Positions 13,592 to 25,625 of a stretch of 64,000 bases of DNA are shown here, in pieces. The position numbers and the translations under genes were made by a program. Position 1 is the stretch's first letter. The number at the start of each line of letters is the position of its first letter. This stretch comes from Cryptomeria japonica (Eukaryota; Streptophyta; Pinopsida; Cupressales; Cupressaceae). The stretch spans positions 308,648,450 to 308,712,449 of the forward strand of contig NC_081408.1 in the NCBI RefSeq assembly GCF_030272615.1. The letters are read 5' to 3'. The notes under the pieces were generated by a model. That model saw only the letters and a list, made by a program, of their open reading frames with translations, ran no database searches and had not been told where the DNA came from.

Positions 13592-15561
13592 TGGCAGGAA
13601 GCACATATTAATTCCCGACGTCCTTGTTTTGGCACGTGGTGACATGAAAGAGGGGTTGCTGGATATGGCTGATCAAAAAGTCCCTGTTGCAGCAAGTGTT
13701 TGGCCAAAACGTGGCCCCAGATAACCACACACTGCCCTATATGAGCCTCTAAAGTGGTACGGCTGGCTTAGTGATAGCTGTGCTTTGAATATTAATGCAA
13801 TCTTAAATCAATTCTGCCCTTCACAGTGCCTTCAACCTGCTGATTGATAATTCCTGAATATATCTCTGATTTCTTTATCAAATCCTCTGAAATAAAGCCC
13901 AATTGTAGCTCCTGATATGAAGCCACCTATAAATGCAGTCTTTGGGTGGTATTGCACACCAGTAGATCATAGAATCAAAGAGATTTGGTGTTCTCAATGA
14001 CCAGAAAAACTTCTTCAAACCCTTGTTTTTGAATGAATAATAAACAATGTTCCACAGGGATGCTTTTCCCCCCTTTTTGGGCCGCGTCTCGGAGACGGGG
14101 ACGCGGACGGGGACGCGACGTCTCTCGCCGTCTCGCCACCGCCACCGGAGCTCCGTTAGAGATAGGGAAACGTATCCACATCTCCAAGTTTCCTTGGGAG
14201 ATGCCTCGACGTCTCTGCGTCTCCTTGGGAGACCCCCAGGCGTCTCCAAGTGAGCTCCGTCGGAGACGGGGAAACATCTCCGTGTCTCCTTCGAAGACTC
14301 CCAGGCGTCTCCGTGTCTCCTTGGGAAACTCCCAGGCGTCTCCGCGTCTCCTTGGGAGACTCCCAGGCATCTCTTGAGGGGCAAGGAGACTTGTAGAAAT
14401 CTCCCATCCGACATCTCCAAGACTCCTTGGGAGACTCCCAGACGTGTCTTGAGTGGCAAGGAGACTTTTAGAAGTCTCTTGTTCGAACAAGTCAGACCCA
14501 AAAAGCAATTGAAATCCTTTTTTTTTTAAAAATTTTGAGCAATTTGAGCATTTTGCCATTTTGTCTTTTGTAATGCCATTGCTATTTGCTACTCATTGTA
14601 ATGATGTATCATGTAATCACCATTATAGACTTTGTGATATTAGATATTAATATGATATTTTAATAATAGAAATCTCCAATTTGATAATTTTATTTAGCAA
14701 TTAGCATTCAAGAAACTTTTGTATTTAGATTTAATATTTCAAATTTTGCTATTTTGTAATTTTACTAATTTCCTATAGTTCATTTGAAATGTAATTCTTA
14801 TACTGTTATACATCTTTTCACAACTAGTTTTTCAAGTACTATCAGTATATGTATAATTATATCAGCACCCCCCCCCTCCCCGTCCCCAAACTTAGGCCCT
14901 TTGCCCCCCGTCCCCGAAACCCGTCCCCGCGTCCCCAACAACTGTGGAACACTGATAATAAATTGCTTTTTGCTTCATCTTTTTATACTTCTCTCAAAAG
15001 GCACAATTTCCCATGAGGATTTAACTTTTAATTATTAAAAACATTTGCCTTTTGTTTATTATTATTATAACCTCATATTGAGTGCCCAAGTCATATTATA
15101 ATTGGCTTTAATATAATATTAAATGCCTTAGCATTTAATTGCTAATTATAATACTTTTTGTACTTTAATATTATTAAAGCTTGACTTTAATAAATATTAA
15201 ATTAATCCTTTAATATTAGTATCAGCCAATATAATAGACATTTGATCATTCTGCTAACTTTTGGGAGATCATCAAGATGTGCTGAATCATCCTAATGCCT
15301 TACCATAAATAGTAAGGTTGGACCTCAACATGCAAGTGACTTACTATAAATGGTAAATGTGCCCAAATGGAGCTTGCAGCATTCCCAGAAGTCAAATCTC
15401 AAAGTTGACGACACACTGAGAAGGAAAACTCAAAAGAATGGCACCCGATATGCCCATTGATGAAGCCAAAATGGTCTCCAAATCATGATATTAGCCTACG
15501 GAGACCCAAGAGATAGGCTAATCCACTGATCACTGATGATAACTAAAAGGGAGATAGTACA
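13592..15561 (-). repeat. Chromovirus 3' LTR (contains a hAT insertion)
   Basis: Aligns throughout to 32068-33092 plus 48598-48652: shared GTTGCAGCAAGTGTTTGGCC, GTGGTACGGCTGGCTTAGTG and TTGCCTTTTGTTTAT blocks in the same order. The only large difference is the 910-bp hAT element with its duplication at 14037-14962. Both LTRs contain a near-palindrome around TACTATAAATAGTA. Confidence 0.85.
14045..14954. mobile_element. Non-autonomous hAT transposon, copy 1
   Basis: Terminal inverted repeats CAATGTTCCACAG and CTGTGGAACACTG are flanked by a perfect 8-bp duplication ATAATAAA (14037-14044 and 14955-14962), the hAT hallmark. The empty site is visible in the partner LTR near 32540. Length 910 bp, with no transposase. 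The left half is GC-rich and packed with short palindromes of the form GTCTCCTTGGGAGAC. The right half is AT-rich and ends in a GTCCCCG-rich subterminal block. A second copy lies at 54719-55635. Confidence 0.92.
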
Positions 15562-17161
15562 GTCCACCCTCCCCTAAATTGCTTGGCCTCAAGCAATCTC
15601 AACTTTGGATGCTGTAAAAAGTCCTCAGACTCCCATATAGCATCCTCTACCGATAAATCCTTCCACTTAACCAAACACTTCTTGATGACTCTCCTCCTCA
15701 ATCTACTCCCTTTGGCATCAATGATAGCCTCAAGAACAAGACTTAACTTCCCCTCCTCATCAAAGGGTGGCAATGCTATAGTAAGTTTTCATTTGAGCAT
15801 GAAATGGTGCGAAATTCTCCCCAAAGCTTCTATTTGGCTAGATAAGCATGCTGGTAAAGTTTCGTCGCAAGATCACAGCGGAATCACATTGTGTCCCAAT
15901 GCCTGCTTGAGGCATGATACATGGAACACATTGTGCACTTTGCTATCTGCTGGTAACTCAAGCTTGTAAGCCGCCTCACCAATACGCTTGGAAATCTTGA
16001 AAGGACCTTAATATCGTGCTTAAGCTTTTTCGCTCCACTCTTCCTGAGAGTGGATTTTATGTAAGGCTGCAACATCAAGTATACCATGTCACCCACCTCA
16101 AATGAATGCTCAATTCTATATGCTGATTTGCGTATTGCTTTTGCTGATTTTGTGCCTTTTGAATATTATCCTTCAAAGACTTAATGATATCTTGACTATC
16201 CCGTGATAAGTCTTTGGCACTGGGTACTTTGCTATCTCCAAGCAACATATTTAAGAAATTAGGAGCATTATAACCATAAAGGACCATAAATGGTGGCATC
16301 TGTATAGACATGTGGTAGGTAGTATAATAGTATTACTCACATAGGTGAAGCCACTTAACCTATGCCTTTTGCTACCTTGCAATGTAGTTCTTGAGGTATC
16401 CCTCCACCCATTTATTAACTATCTTTGTCTGCCCATCCGTTTGTGGGTGGTAGCTAGTGCTCGAAGTAAGTTTTGTGCCACTAAGTTTGAACAACTCCTA
16501 CCAAAAGTGACTCATAAACTTGCTGTCCCTATCACGAACAATACTCCGAGGTAGTCCATGAAGCCTAAATACCTCATGAAAGAGCAAATCAACATCCTGT
16601 GCTGCTGTGTAGGTGGCTGTGATAGGAAAGAAATGGGAAAATTTTGTCATCCTATCCAACTCAACATAAATGCAGTCCTTGCCTTGGGCTTCAGGCAAGT
16701 TCGTGATGAAATCCATAGAAATGCACTCCCATTTCCGACTAGGAATGGGTAGGGTCTGAAGTAAACTTGTTGGGAAAGAGTGATCTTGTTTGTTTTGCTG
16801 GCATGTAGGACACTATCTCATGTGCTGAAGGACCTCAGATTTGAGCCCTTTCCAAGTGAAGCGTTCCCACACTTGTTTTTAAGTCTTGAAATAACCAAGT
16901 GACCTGCCATAGGAATGTCATGAAGAGCTCTTAGGATCTTTTTCTTCATTGCTGATCTAGGTACAAATATGTCATTCCCTTGTAAATAATTAGATCCTTT
17001 ACAATGAAATATCTATCATCATGCACCGTACCATCAATAATATGCGAAGCCCACTCATCCTTAGCATACTCATCTCCAATCAGCTGAAATCTCCCCAGTG
17101 GAACACAAATGTGGTCTCTGTGATAATGCATCAACAACAATTTTCTTTTTACCTTTGGCAC
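15543..17161 (-). pseudogene. Chromovirus integrase with C-terminal chromodomain, disrupted
   Basis: Pieces in order on the minus strand: an N-terminal integrase region (16946-17161), the His/Cys zinc region ending in a CPTCQQ motif near 16805, the catalytic core (16498-16716; MDFITNLP, with the second Asp in RDRDSKF), a C-terminal part (15884-16311; TMSIQMPPFMVLYGY-like), and a chromodomain (15543-15773) with KWKDLSVEDAIWESE. The chromodomain stop codon falls inside the LTR. Several frameshifts and stops separate the pieces, so the protein is not made intact. In active relatives the integrase inserts the cDNA and the chromodomain directs it to heterochromatin. Confidence 0.88.
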
Positions 17162-17204
17162 ATGTTATGTCAAAATCATAAGCCTGTAGCTTACTAACCC
17201 ACTT

Positions 17205-17483
17205 CTACTGCCAGTCATTAAGATCTCTCTGATTAAGGAAATGTTTTAGAATGCCGTGGTTTGTTTTCACCACAAATTTGCTGCTTGCAAGATACTGTCT
17301 AAATTTGGCTAAAGCATGCATTATAGCCAACATTTCTTTATCATAAATGCTATAACTCCTCTTTGCACCCTTGAGTTTATGTCTCTCAAAAGCAATTAGA
17401 TGCTTTTCTTGCATCAATATAGCACCAATGCCTTCATAGGCATCATAGTCTAACTCAAAGGGTCTCGTGATTGGTTCAAACAA
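17205..17483 (-). pseudogene. Chromovirus RNase H domain
   Basis: The fragment runs from PFELDYDAYEGIGAILMQ through KRSYSIYDKEMLAIMHAL to TNHGILKHFL, the conserved layout of Ty3/gypsy RNase H, which removes RNA from the replication hybrid. It is out of frame with the reverse transcriptase upstream and the integrase downstream, so it belongs to a dead pol gene. Confidence 0.88.
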
Positions 17484-17550
17484 ATGCTCCCTTCTTCATC
17501 AAGTTTGTAAGAGGGGCTGCCTGCTGAGAGCAACCCTTGACGAAGCGTTT

Positions 17551-18176
17551 TTAAAATCCACAATGCCCAAAGAATCCATTAAGCCGGGCGAGATTCTTAG
17601 GTGGTGGCCAATCAACAATAGCCCGGATCTTATCCGAGTCAACTCTAACACCCTCTACATTGATAATGTGCCCCAAGTACAAAAGCTTTGTCCCAAAGGC
17701 ACATTTGGATTCCTTTCTCTCCAATATGCTTAGCACCATATCCAAGTGTGCAAGGTGCTCATCCCAAGTCTTGTTGTAGACCACTATATCATCAAAAAAC
17801 ACGAGGACAAACCTCCTCAACTGGTGTTGAAAGACCTTGTTCATAGTAGACTGAAAAGTGGTAGGGGTATTGGTAAGTCAAAGGGCATAACCAAAAACTC
17901 ATATTGACCACAGTGACATTGAAAGGTTGTCCTCTCCACATCTTGCTCCCTAACTCGGATTTGGTGATAATTGGATCTCAAATCTATTTTGGAGAAGAAA
18001 CACGCTCCATGCAACTCATCGATCAGCTCATCAATGCATGGGATAGGATACCGATTTTTAATTGTTTTCTTATTCAAAGCATGGTAGTCAATGCACATCC
18101 AAAGCGTGCCATCTTTTTTCTTGACCAAGACAACCGAAGAAGCAAACGAGCTCTTGCTTGGTCGGATATGTCCCAT
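17551..18176 (-). pseudogene. Chromovirus reverse transcriptase, frameshifted
   Basis: Two overlapping pieces make up the domain. 17841-18176 has [28 protein letters not shown]-like (here [12 protein letters not shown]) and [16 protein letters not shown]. 17551-17844 has the catalytic FVLVFFDDIVVYNKTWDEHL and the YLGHIIN block. A frameshift near 17845 separates them. The active-site pair DD is retained. The family copies element RNA into cDNA in virus-like particles. Confidence 0.9.
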
Positions 18177-18410
18177 CTCTAGCAGCTCCTTAATTGTCCT
18201 CTATCTCATCCTTCAACCGCTTAGGATGCCTATATGGAGTAATAATAATGGGCTTGGTGCCCTCCTCCAACTCAGTGGTATGCTCCATCCCCTTGTCAGG
18301 AGGTCTCCCAGGTGTTAAGTCACTAAACACCTTATTGTATTTAGTTAGGAGTGCGTGAATGTCTAGAGGATAATCCTACTTATACTGCTACAATTCTGTA
18401 GGCATCAATA

Positions 18411-18592
18411 CACACTTTGTATCCCACTCAACCTGATCATGTTTGAACAATCTCTCCATCCTCCTAAATGACACTGTGCGAGAGCCACCATCTGACATAA
18501 TACACACTTTGTATCCCACTCAACCTGATCATGTTTGAACAATCTCTCCATCCTCCTAAATGACACTGTGCGAGAGCCACCATCTGACATGC
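18411..18592. repeat. 92-bp tandem duplication inside pol
   Basis: Two almost identical head-to-tail copies starting CACACTTTGTATCCCACTCA (18411 and 18503). The unit is not a multiple of three, so it adds a frameshift between protease and reverse transcriptase. The near identity means it arose long after the element had begun to decay. Confidence 0.85.
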
Positions 18593-18814
18593 CTATCAAG
18601 ACACGTTTCTAACCATATACCTCAAACTTCATCTCCATGGTGTGCAAGTCGAGGTAGAACTCCCCAATAGCATGAAGCCACATCATGCCAAGTACAATAT
18701 CCATCTCACCCATACTGACCACATAGTAATCAGCCTGAAACTCATAATCATTTAGTCAAAGAGTGAGCTTTTGAATCCTCTTGGTGCATGTGAGACTGAA
18801 ACCATCAACAACTC

Positions 18815-19402
18815 TCACCCAAAACCCTCAACCTCCTCTGTTTGGAGCCACCTATGAGCTATCAAGCCCTCATCAATAAAATTGTGAGTGGCTCTTGTAT
18901 CAAGAAGAGTAATCACATGTTGACCTGCAAGGACTTCCTTAATCTGAAAAGATCCCTTACGTTGAATACTAGAAAGTTGTGCCATTGGAGCCTCCTCTTC
19001 TACTTCCTTTTCGGACTCCTTAGATGCCTTTTCAGGCTCTTTTGCATCTGGATCAGATTGCTGGTCTGAATTTTCAGACCCTATATCATCTACATAGTAG
19101 TACTCCATTTGGTTAACTTTGCCTTTTGTGGAGCACTTATGCCCTGGTTCCCATGGCCCATGACATTTAAAGCAAAGTTTCTTCCTTCTCAAGTCATTAA
19201 TTGTTTCATCACTAACTTTTCGAGTTGTTTTCTTTTGCTTGTCCGAAACTTTAGGACGAAACTTACCATCTTTGCTTGAAGAGAAGGGTCTAGATGTGAA
19301 TTTGCTTTTTGGGCAGCAAGTTCCATACTCTATTCTTTTTTCATTGCTTCCTATAGGGTGGGAGGACCAAAGGCTTTGACCCAACCAAAGGCTTTGACCC
19401 AT
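18815..19402 (-). pseudogene. Chromovirus gag zinc knuckle and aspartic protease
   Basis: The zinc knuckle CFKCHGPWEPGHKC has the spacing seen in plant chromoviruses. About 80 residues later the protease motif reads LLDTRATHNFID, where active proteases have D-[ST]-G-A. The Gly is changed to Arg, so the protease would be inactive even if translated. A Glu/Ser-rich linker lies between. The family role is RNA packaging (knuckle) and polyprotein cleavage (protease). Confidence 0.85.
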
Positions 19403-20250
19403 CCACGCAATGGCTCAACAAGTCCTTCATTGAAAAGGACTACAAGTCTCCTCTTTGTGATACTATGTATCATCATGAAAAACCTTTAAAACTCAGCCAT
19501 GTAGGTCTCCAAAGAGTTGATCTGTTTGAGCTGAGCTAGCTCCCTAAAGTGCAACCTTGGATCCTTAAGATCAAACCTCTCGATGAGCTAACTGGTGAAC
19601 TCATCAAATGCGGTGACGAGATTGTGACCAAGGGTCACCAATCCGTGATACCACCACTCGTGTGCTATGCCATCAAGGTGTAGAGTGGCAAACTTAATTG
19701 CATCCTCTTCAGGCATAGGCCTTAGTGACAAATATTTGTCCAGCGTCTGGACTCATGATCTCACAGTACACCTATCCTTGCCATCATAATGTGGCAAGCT
19801 AAGCTTGCTCAAAACTTGTTGTAAGTTCCTTTGACCCTGTGGTGCTCAGTGCTTTGCTCTAGCTATTGCACCCGATCTCTCTTCTGATTCAGGAACTGTT
19901 CCAACGACAATATGTCCCTAATCTTATGTGGAGGAGTCATGTAATCCGCATAGTGGAGCCTAATTTCATCTACCAATGATCCTTGGGGCTTTGGCATCTG
20001 CATTGGTGGTGTCTCCCTACGAGTAAACGTAGCTCTAAGGGTCTCAAAATTGAACTTGTAAATGGGGTACACTAAATTGGAGTAGTATTTTGACCACCAC
20101 CTTGAGTCCCACTGGACTCACCAGTATGCTTGGTGTGCTGAGAGGTATGTAGTGAAGCATTTCGCTCTCTCATTTGCCCCAACAATTATGACATCATGCC
20201 CATCATGGTGTCAAATTTGCGCTCTGCCTGGGAATTTGGACTAAGGGACC
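19403..20250 (-). pseudogene. Chromovirus gag, split by unit E
   Basis: Decayed gag coding with several stops. One readable piece is 19863-20072 (ending near the coiled stretch ILSLEQFLNQKRD), and the upstream part reads SLSPNSQAERKFDTMMGMM. The N-terminus lies on the other side of unit E, at 31932-31959, where ATG GCT GAG AAG GAC opens the frame (start at 31959). So this one gene now spans about 12.5 kb. Confidence 0.7.
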
Positions 20251-21136
20251 CGTTGTGACCTAATCACACATCACCCCATCCCAGATAGGGACCTGTTGAT
20301 GTGTTTTTTATGCACATGCAAACACAGAATAAAATACCAAGGTATCTTATCCTCTCTTGAACAAAGTTTCCCGATTGCTGAAGATCTCGCCGAAGGATCA
20401 ATTGGAGTAACTCCAAGGTTCTTGTATGTAGGTTCTCTACGTGTGGATAAGCTTCTCGCGGTATGATGTGATTTTGCTGGAATCACAAGGGGACTTACAC
20501 TCGATGACCCGAGCGTCTGATTTGCTTTGGATATTACTGGAACGTGTAATTTCACTGGCCCTTGATTTTGAAAAAGGAAAAAAGGATAAGGGTTGAAACG
20601 AAATCTATTTCTAACTCTAAGAACGTAAGAGCAATGAATGACCTTTGATGAAATTCTAACTAAGTCTTGCTTTGACATCCTAGGATCATCTCCACAAGAT
20701 TAGTGCGATCTTCTAAGGAAAGCTTTATGATGTTTAGATCACCGCTACAAGCATGGACATCGTCAGGTTGATGCATATCAATGAAGAAGCGATAATTGAA
20801 GTTAAGCTTAAGTTGAATGATTCCAGTTGACTACGCAAGGCAAGTCCGCAATCAACAAACCGCTAGTAGTATGGATATACGAATTTCACCGTTGATCATA
20901 CAAATTTCTTCCATTCACCTAATAACATGAAATCAAATTTGAGAAGTATAGAGACCATGCAAATTGTTGAATCGACCCATAGAATTCACCATTTTTTCAA
21001 TGAAGTTTACAAGTCTTTTGCAACAATATCATGGCAACAATCTTTGCCTTCTCTTTCTACTCTACTCTAACTATTTCCTACTCTTTGACTATTCACTATT
21101 AGCTAGCTATTAACCTTTACAAATGAGGAGCCAGGG

Positions 21137-21148
21137 CTTTATATAGAG
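21137..21148 (-). promoter_or_regulatory. TATA box of unit A
   Basis: CTCTATATAAAG on the minus strand, about 845 bp before the 3' end of the unit and just before a block equivalent to GGCTCCTCATTTGTAAAGG. The same arrangement occurs in B (near 37320), E (31104), F (near 35198) and G (47773). Confidence 0.6.
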
Positions 21149-21997
21149 AACCCTTTACAACCAGACGACTCTGATTGACTTAGAATCAATGGCTAGGATT
21201 ACAAGATAGAAACCCTAATTAGGGTTCGTTACAACAAACTTCCTTAGCCAATTAGAAAATTACATTCCAGGAGTGAGGACCAATAGGAAGTAGGGGTAGG
21301 TACACCGAAGTTTGTGCCGCCTCCGACAAATTAGGTACATTGAATCTGGTCATGCTGAGGTGGACCAATCCGACCGGAGGAATGATGACTGGGATGCCAC
21401 CTTGTCTAATGCTTGTGACTTGGTTGATCTTCCTTCGTCCTTGATGTACTTTGATGAAAAGCATACCCCTTTGACTCCCATATGCTTGATGAGGCCTCCT
21501 TACTGTCAAGTCTTCCTACTCCAGTAGCATATCTCGCCTTGAAGTGCTGGCAAAGCCTTTCTTTGTCAACTTGTGGTTCCTTAGTGTGGCGAAGTGAAGG
21601 TTTTGGAGATAGCTGGCAACTCCCTGAACACATGTAGTCTTTCAATGCTTCAAAACACCTTGAGTCCACCTTTATGCCTTTGGAATGTCCTTGATGGTGA
21701 TGGACTGGAATAGGTCGTCCTTGCCCTGATCTTCTTCCATCTGCAAAACAAACCAAAAGGTGATTAAGCACACATAATAAATTCATTCCAATCATAGCAT
21801 TTCTTACCTTAAATAATCAACAAAAAGACATCAAAATGGAATTTCGCTCAATATCCTCTCCAGGGACAGTCCCTATTAGATTTTCGCTCAATTAAACCTC
21901 ATTTTCAACACTACCTCACCAAGATCAAGTCATTCACCACCAAAATTGCCAAGGACAAGGTTTTGCTCAAGGACCTAGGCAAAATAGTAGACCACTT

Positions 21998-24753
21998 AGG
22001 AATTTCACTTTGGACCCTTTGGAAGGGTCAGCAGCGAAAGTTGCATTCTTGGCTCAAATTCTTCTCACTTTGTGACCATACTTGCTCAGATACATGTCTA
22101 AGGATGCCCTTAATCTCAACCAACACCAAGCTTGATGCAAAATTGGAGCAAAATGGAGTTTTTAAGGATTTCGCTCTGGACCCTTTGGAAGGGTCAGGAG
22201 CGAAATTTGCATTTTAGGACAAATTCCATCATGTCTCTACTCCAAAATGCCTTCCAAGGCAAGCATACGCTATCCTTCTCTTCACCAAAGCCTAGGAATC
22301 CACAACTTGACCTTCATCATGAGCAAATTAGGTGAAATTGAGAATTTTGCTCTGGACCCTTTGGAAGGGTCAGGAGCGAAATTCTTGATTTTGACTTGAT
22401 CCTTCATTTTCTTCATTCCAATTTACTTCAAAAGACAAGATTACCTCACTCCTCCTTCAAGCATGCCATAGGAATCAATGTTTTGGCTTCACACAAGGAG
22501 AAAATAGGTGCTTAGAGGAATTTCACTCTAGACCCTTTGGAAGGGTTAGGAGTGAAATTCTTCTTTTAGGTTGATTTCTCTTACTTGGCTCCACTCTTCT
22601 CACTTTGTTCTACCTTGAATCTCCATTTGGATCCTTCTCCCATGCTTGCAACACTTTGTTTGACCTTAAAATGGCTAGAAAGGAGAATTTCACTAAAAAA
22701 CCATGGCCAGGGATAGGACGTATTTAGGATTTCGCCCTGGACCCTTTGGAAGGGTCAGGAGTGAAATCCTTGTCCTAGCCTAAAATCTTCATTTTTGATG
22801 GCCAAAATCCATTCCAAGGCATGCCTAGGGGTCCTTCCAAGCCCAATCTACCTTGATCCACACTTAGCTTGACACAAAAATGAAAGGAAAAGGTGGATTT
22901 TAGGAATTTCGCTCTGGACCCTTTGGAAGGGTCAGGAGCGAAATTCACCTTCTTGAGCTTATTTCATCATTTTTCCACTTCAATTCACCTCGAAGGTCAA
23001 GGAAACGTTACTCCATTCCTCTCTAGGCCCAAAAAAACCAAAAGTTTGACTTGTTTTGAAGGGGAAATAGGTGATCTTAGGAATTTCGCTCTGGACCCTT
23101 TGGAAGGGTCAGCAGCGAAATTCTAGTTTTTGCTCAATTCCTTCACATTTATTGATCACTAGCAACTCAAAGTCATTCCTAAGGACAAATCCAATCCTAT
23201 CTCACCCTGACCTACACTTGACTTGGCACAAAACTGGGAGAAAAGAGTGGTTTTGTGGAATTTCACTCTGGACCCTTTGGAAGGGTTAGGAGCGAAATTC
23301 ACACTCTAGGCTTGATATTTCATCTTTTCAACTCCAATCTTCTTTGCAAGGCAAATATACACCACTCCACTTGCATCCACGCCATAGGAACCAAGGTCTT
23401 GACCTCATCTAAGGAGAAAATGGGTGTTTTCAAGAATTTCACTTTGGACCCTTTGGAAGGGTCAGGAGCGAAATTCAAGTTTTAGGCTAAAATTCTTCAT
23501 CTCCTCCACCTTTAGTCACTCCCTAAGGCAAAAAACATGTCAAACACTTCCCAACATGCCTTAGAAACTAAGAACTTGGTCTGAACAAGGAAGAAATTGA
23601 GGTCTATGGGGATTTTCGCTCTGGACCCTTTGGAAGGGTCAGGAGCGAAATCCATGTTCTTGGTTGGTTTCCCACTTCCTTCATCCGATTCTCCTTCAAA
23701 CTTGGTCGAATTCAAGCTCCTTTCTTCTCACTTAAGTGAATCTACCATCAAATAAGCTCAAGACAAGGTCATTTTCATCATTTTAGGCAAGATAGGGGGT
23801 CAAACTGAGGATTTCGCTCTGGACCCTTTGGAAGGGTCAAGAGCGAAATTCTCCTTCTAAGTTGATTCCCACCACTTCATCACCTCAAACCTCCTCTCAA
23901 AGACAAATATGCATCAAAGCCTTCCCATCACGCCTTAGAAGGCAACAAACTTGGTCATATCAGAGAGCAAAGTGGAGGAAAAGTGGATTTCGCTCTGAAC
24001 CCTTTGGAAGGGTCAGGAGTGAAATCCATGTCTTAGGTCAAAATCTTCATCTTTTAATGCTTTCAATCACTTTTCAAGGCAAGAACATATCAAAACCTTC
24101 ACAACATGTCTTGGAAACTAAGACCTTGGTCTAATCCAGGAAGGAAAGGGTGTCTTCTAAGAATTTCGCTCTGGACCCTTTGGAAGGGTCAGGAGCGAAA
24201 TTCATAAATTAGGTTGATTTCACACTCCATTGCCTCAATTCACCTTCAAACTTGATCAAATTCACCTCTCCTTATCACCATCAAGTCTATTTGCCATCTA
24301 CTTGGCTCCAAGATCTTCATTTTTGATGGCCAAGGCTAAAATTGAGGGTCAAGAAGAATTTCGCTCTGGACCCTTTGGAAGGGTCAGGAGTGAAATTCAA
24401 GTTTTAGGCTAGTCTTTCACCTCTTTTCTCCTTTTTATGTCTTGGACACACTTTGTTAGGCTTCCTTCCATCATGATCATGCAAATTTACTCTTTAGGTT
24501 GACATATAGCTCAAGGTTTTGTAGAAAGTAGGGTTTTACATGAATTTCGCTCTGGACCCTTTGGAAGGGTCAGGAGCAAAATTCTTCCTGGAGCTCAAGT
24601 CCTGGCCTCATTTTCACCTTTCTTCATTTACACAAGTGTTTTTACCTTCATTCAAGCCTAGGAAAGGATTAGCTCAGAGCTCGGGTCAAGGTGGAGTGTC
24701 TTGTGGAGAAATTCGCTCTGGACCCTTTGGAAGGGTCAGGAGCGAAATTCCTC
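21998..24753. repeat. Array of 16 palindromes, period about 176 bp (unit A)
   Basis: Each unit has a 43-bp imperfect palindrome: arms GAATTTCGCTC and GAGCGAAATTC around GGACCCTTTGGAAGGGTC. Cores start near 22002, 22168, 22343, 22519, 22729, 22906, 23082, 23260, 23435, 23612, 23810, 23986, 24162, 24357, 24540 and 24711. The palindromes are almost identical, while the roughly 130-bp spacers are diverged and share only short words (such as CCAAGG or CACTCC). A degenerate unit precedes the array near 21840. Confidence 0.95.
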
Positions 24754-25399
24754 TTCTAGGCTTAATTCACCTCCTTTTCCACTTGACTTTGCCTTAGACT
24801 TGATCCTTGATTCATTTCCTTCCATGTCCTAGCCAAATTTGCCCAACTTAGACCTTCAAAGAGGATATTCCCTTACCAAGATTCAATGATCTCCTGACAC
24901 AATCAGCAACAAGAGCAAAAACTAGGTCTAAGGGAGACTTTCAAAGAAACCCTAATTTTGGAGCATCGTGGACTCACCCTGGCTCAAGCAGAGCCTGCCA
25001 TCTTGGTAACACTCAGCATACAAAGGCTAACAGACAAAACCTTAAAAGACCTAGAAAGCAAACCCTAGAAAGCAAAAAGTAGGGGTCCCCATTTGCAATG
25101 GGGCGATGTGTGAATACGTCACAACAGGACCCCCTACCTTTTAGGCCCTTTTTGGTCGTTTGGTCTTTGGTTTTGTGGGTTTTGGTGGCAGTCTCGTTAG
25201 TCTCTTGATTTTGCGAGTGTTTGGGGGTCATTTGATCAAGTTTGCTTTTCGTTTGAGCGGATTTGGTAAAGTCTAGGGCCTGTTTTGCCTTTTTTTAGGG
25301 TTTCTGCCGTTTGTCCTAGATTTTAGGGGTTTCTGTTATGGTTTTGAAGAAACTAAACATACAATTGGAATCAGGATCCTTCAAGGAACCTCCTAGTAA

Positions 25400-25625
25400 A
25401 ATTTGAGCCAAAACGGAGCAACTTTCTATTTTTAGAAAGTTACTATTTTTAGGGATTTTACAGTGTCTCGAAATGTCGTCATTTTGCCAAAAATCAAACT
25501 TACTATTTTTAGTAATTTCTATTTTTAGTAAGTTTCTATTTATAGCAAGTCATTCCCGTGTCCTGTCTAGGGATCTAACGTTGACATTTTAAAGGTTCCT
25601 ATTTTTGGAAAGTTTGTTCTGACAG
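25400..25625. repeat. Short direct repeats of CTATTTTTAG in unit E
   Basis: Five or more copies of CTATTTTTAG or close variants occur within about 200 bp, some next to AGTTACTATTTTTAG or AGTAAGTTTCTATTT. No coding signal. They lie between the head and the hairpin array. Confidence 0.6.

Larger units (their letters stand above)
20294..25126 (-). mobile_element. Unit A: 4.8-kb giant LTR-like unit with a palindrome array
   Basis: On the minus strand it starts TGTTGTGACGTATTCACACA (25126) and ends CATCAACA (20294). A perfect 5-bp duplication GGACC flanks it (20289-20293, 25127-25131), and it interrupts the head of unit E. It is 4833 bp with no coding region. It contains 16 palindromes at about 176-bp spacing, then a region with CTCTATATAAAG as TATA box, then about 850 bp to the 3' end. 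Unit B is a close relative with the same order throughout. Confidence 0.88.

Noticed and set aside
13975-14559. Large overlapping open frames on both strands in the GC-rich block
   Set aside because: They lie inside the hAT element, are made of GTCTCC-type repeats, and have no domain. The openness follows from the repeat and high GC content.
21998-24753. Regularly spaced palindromes with diverged spacers look like a CRISPR array
   Set aside because: The genome is a plant nucleus, the spacers are about 130 bp and related to each other, there are no cas genes, and the array lies inside an LTR-like unit with TATA box and target duplications.
22893-24797. Open frames with repeated FRSGPFGRVRSEI or FALDPLEGSGAKF
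   Set aside because: These are translations of the palindrome itself in different frames and both strands. The rest of each frame has no conservation.
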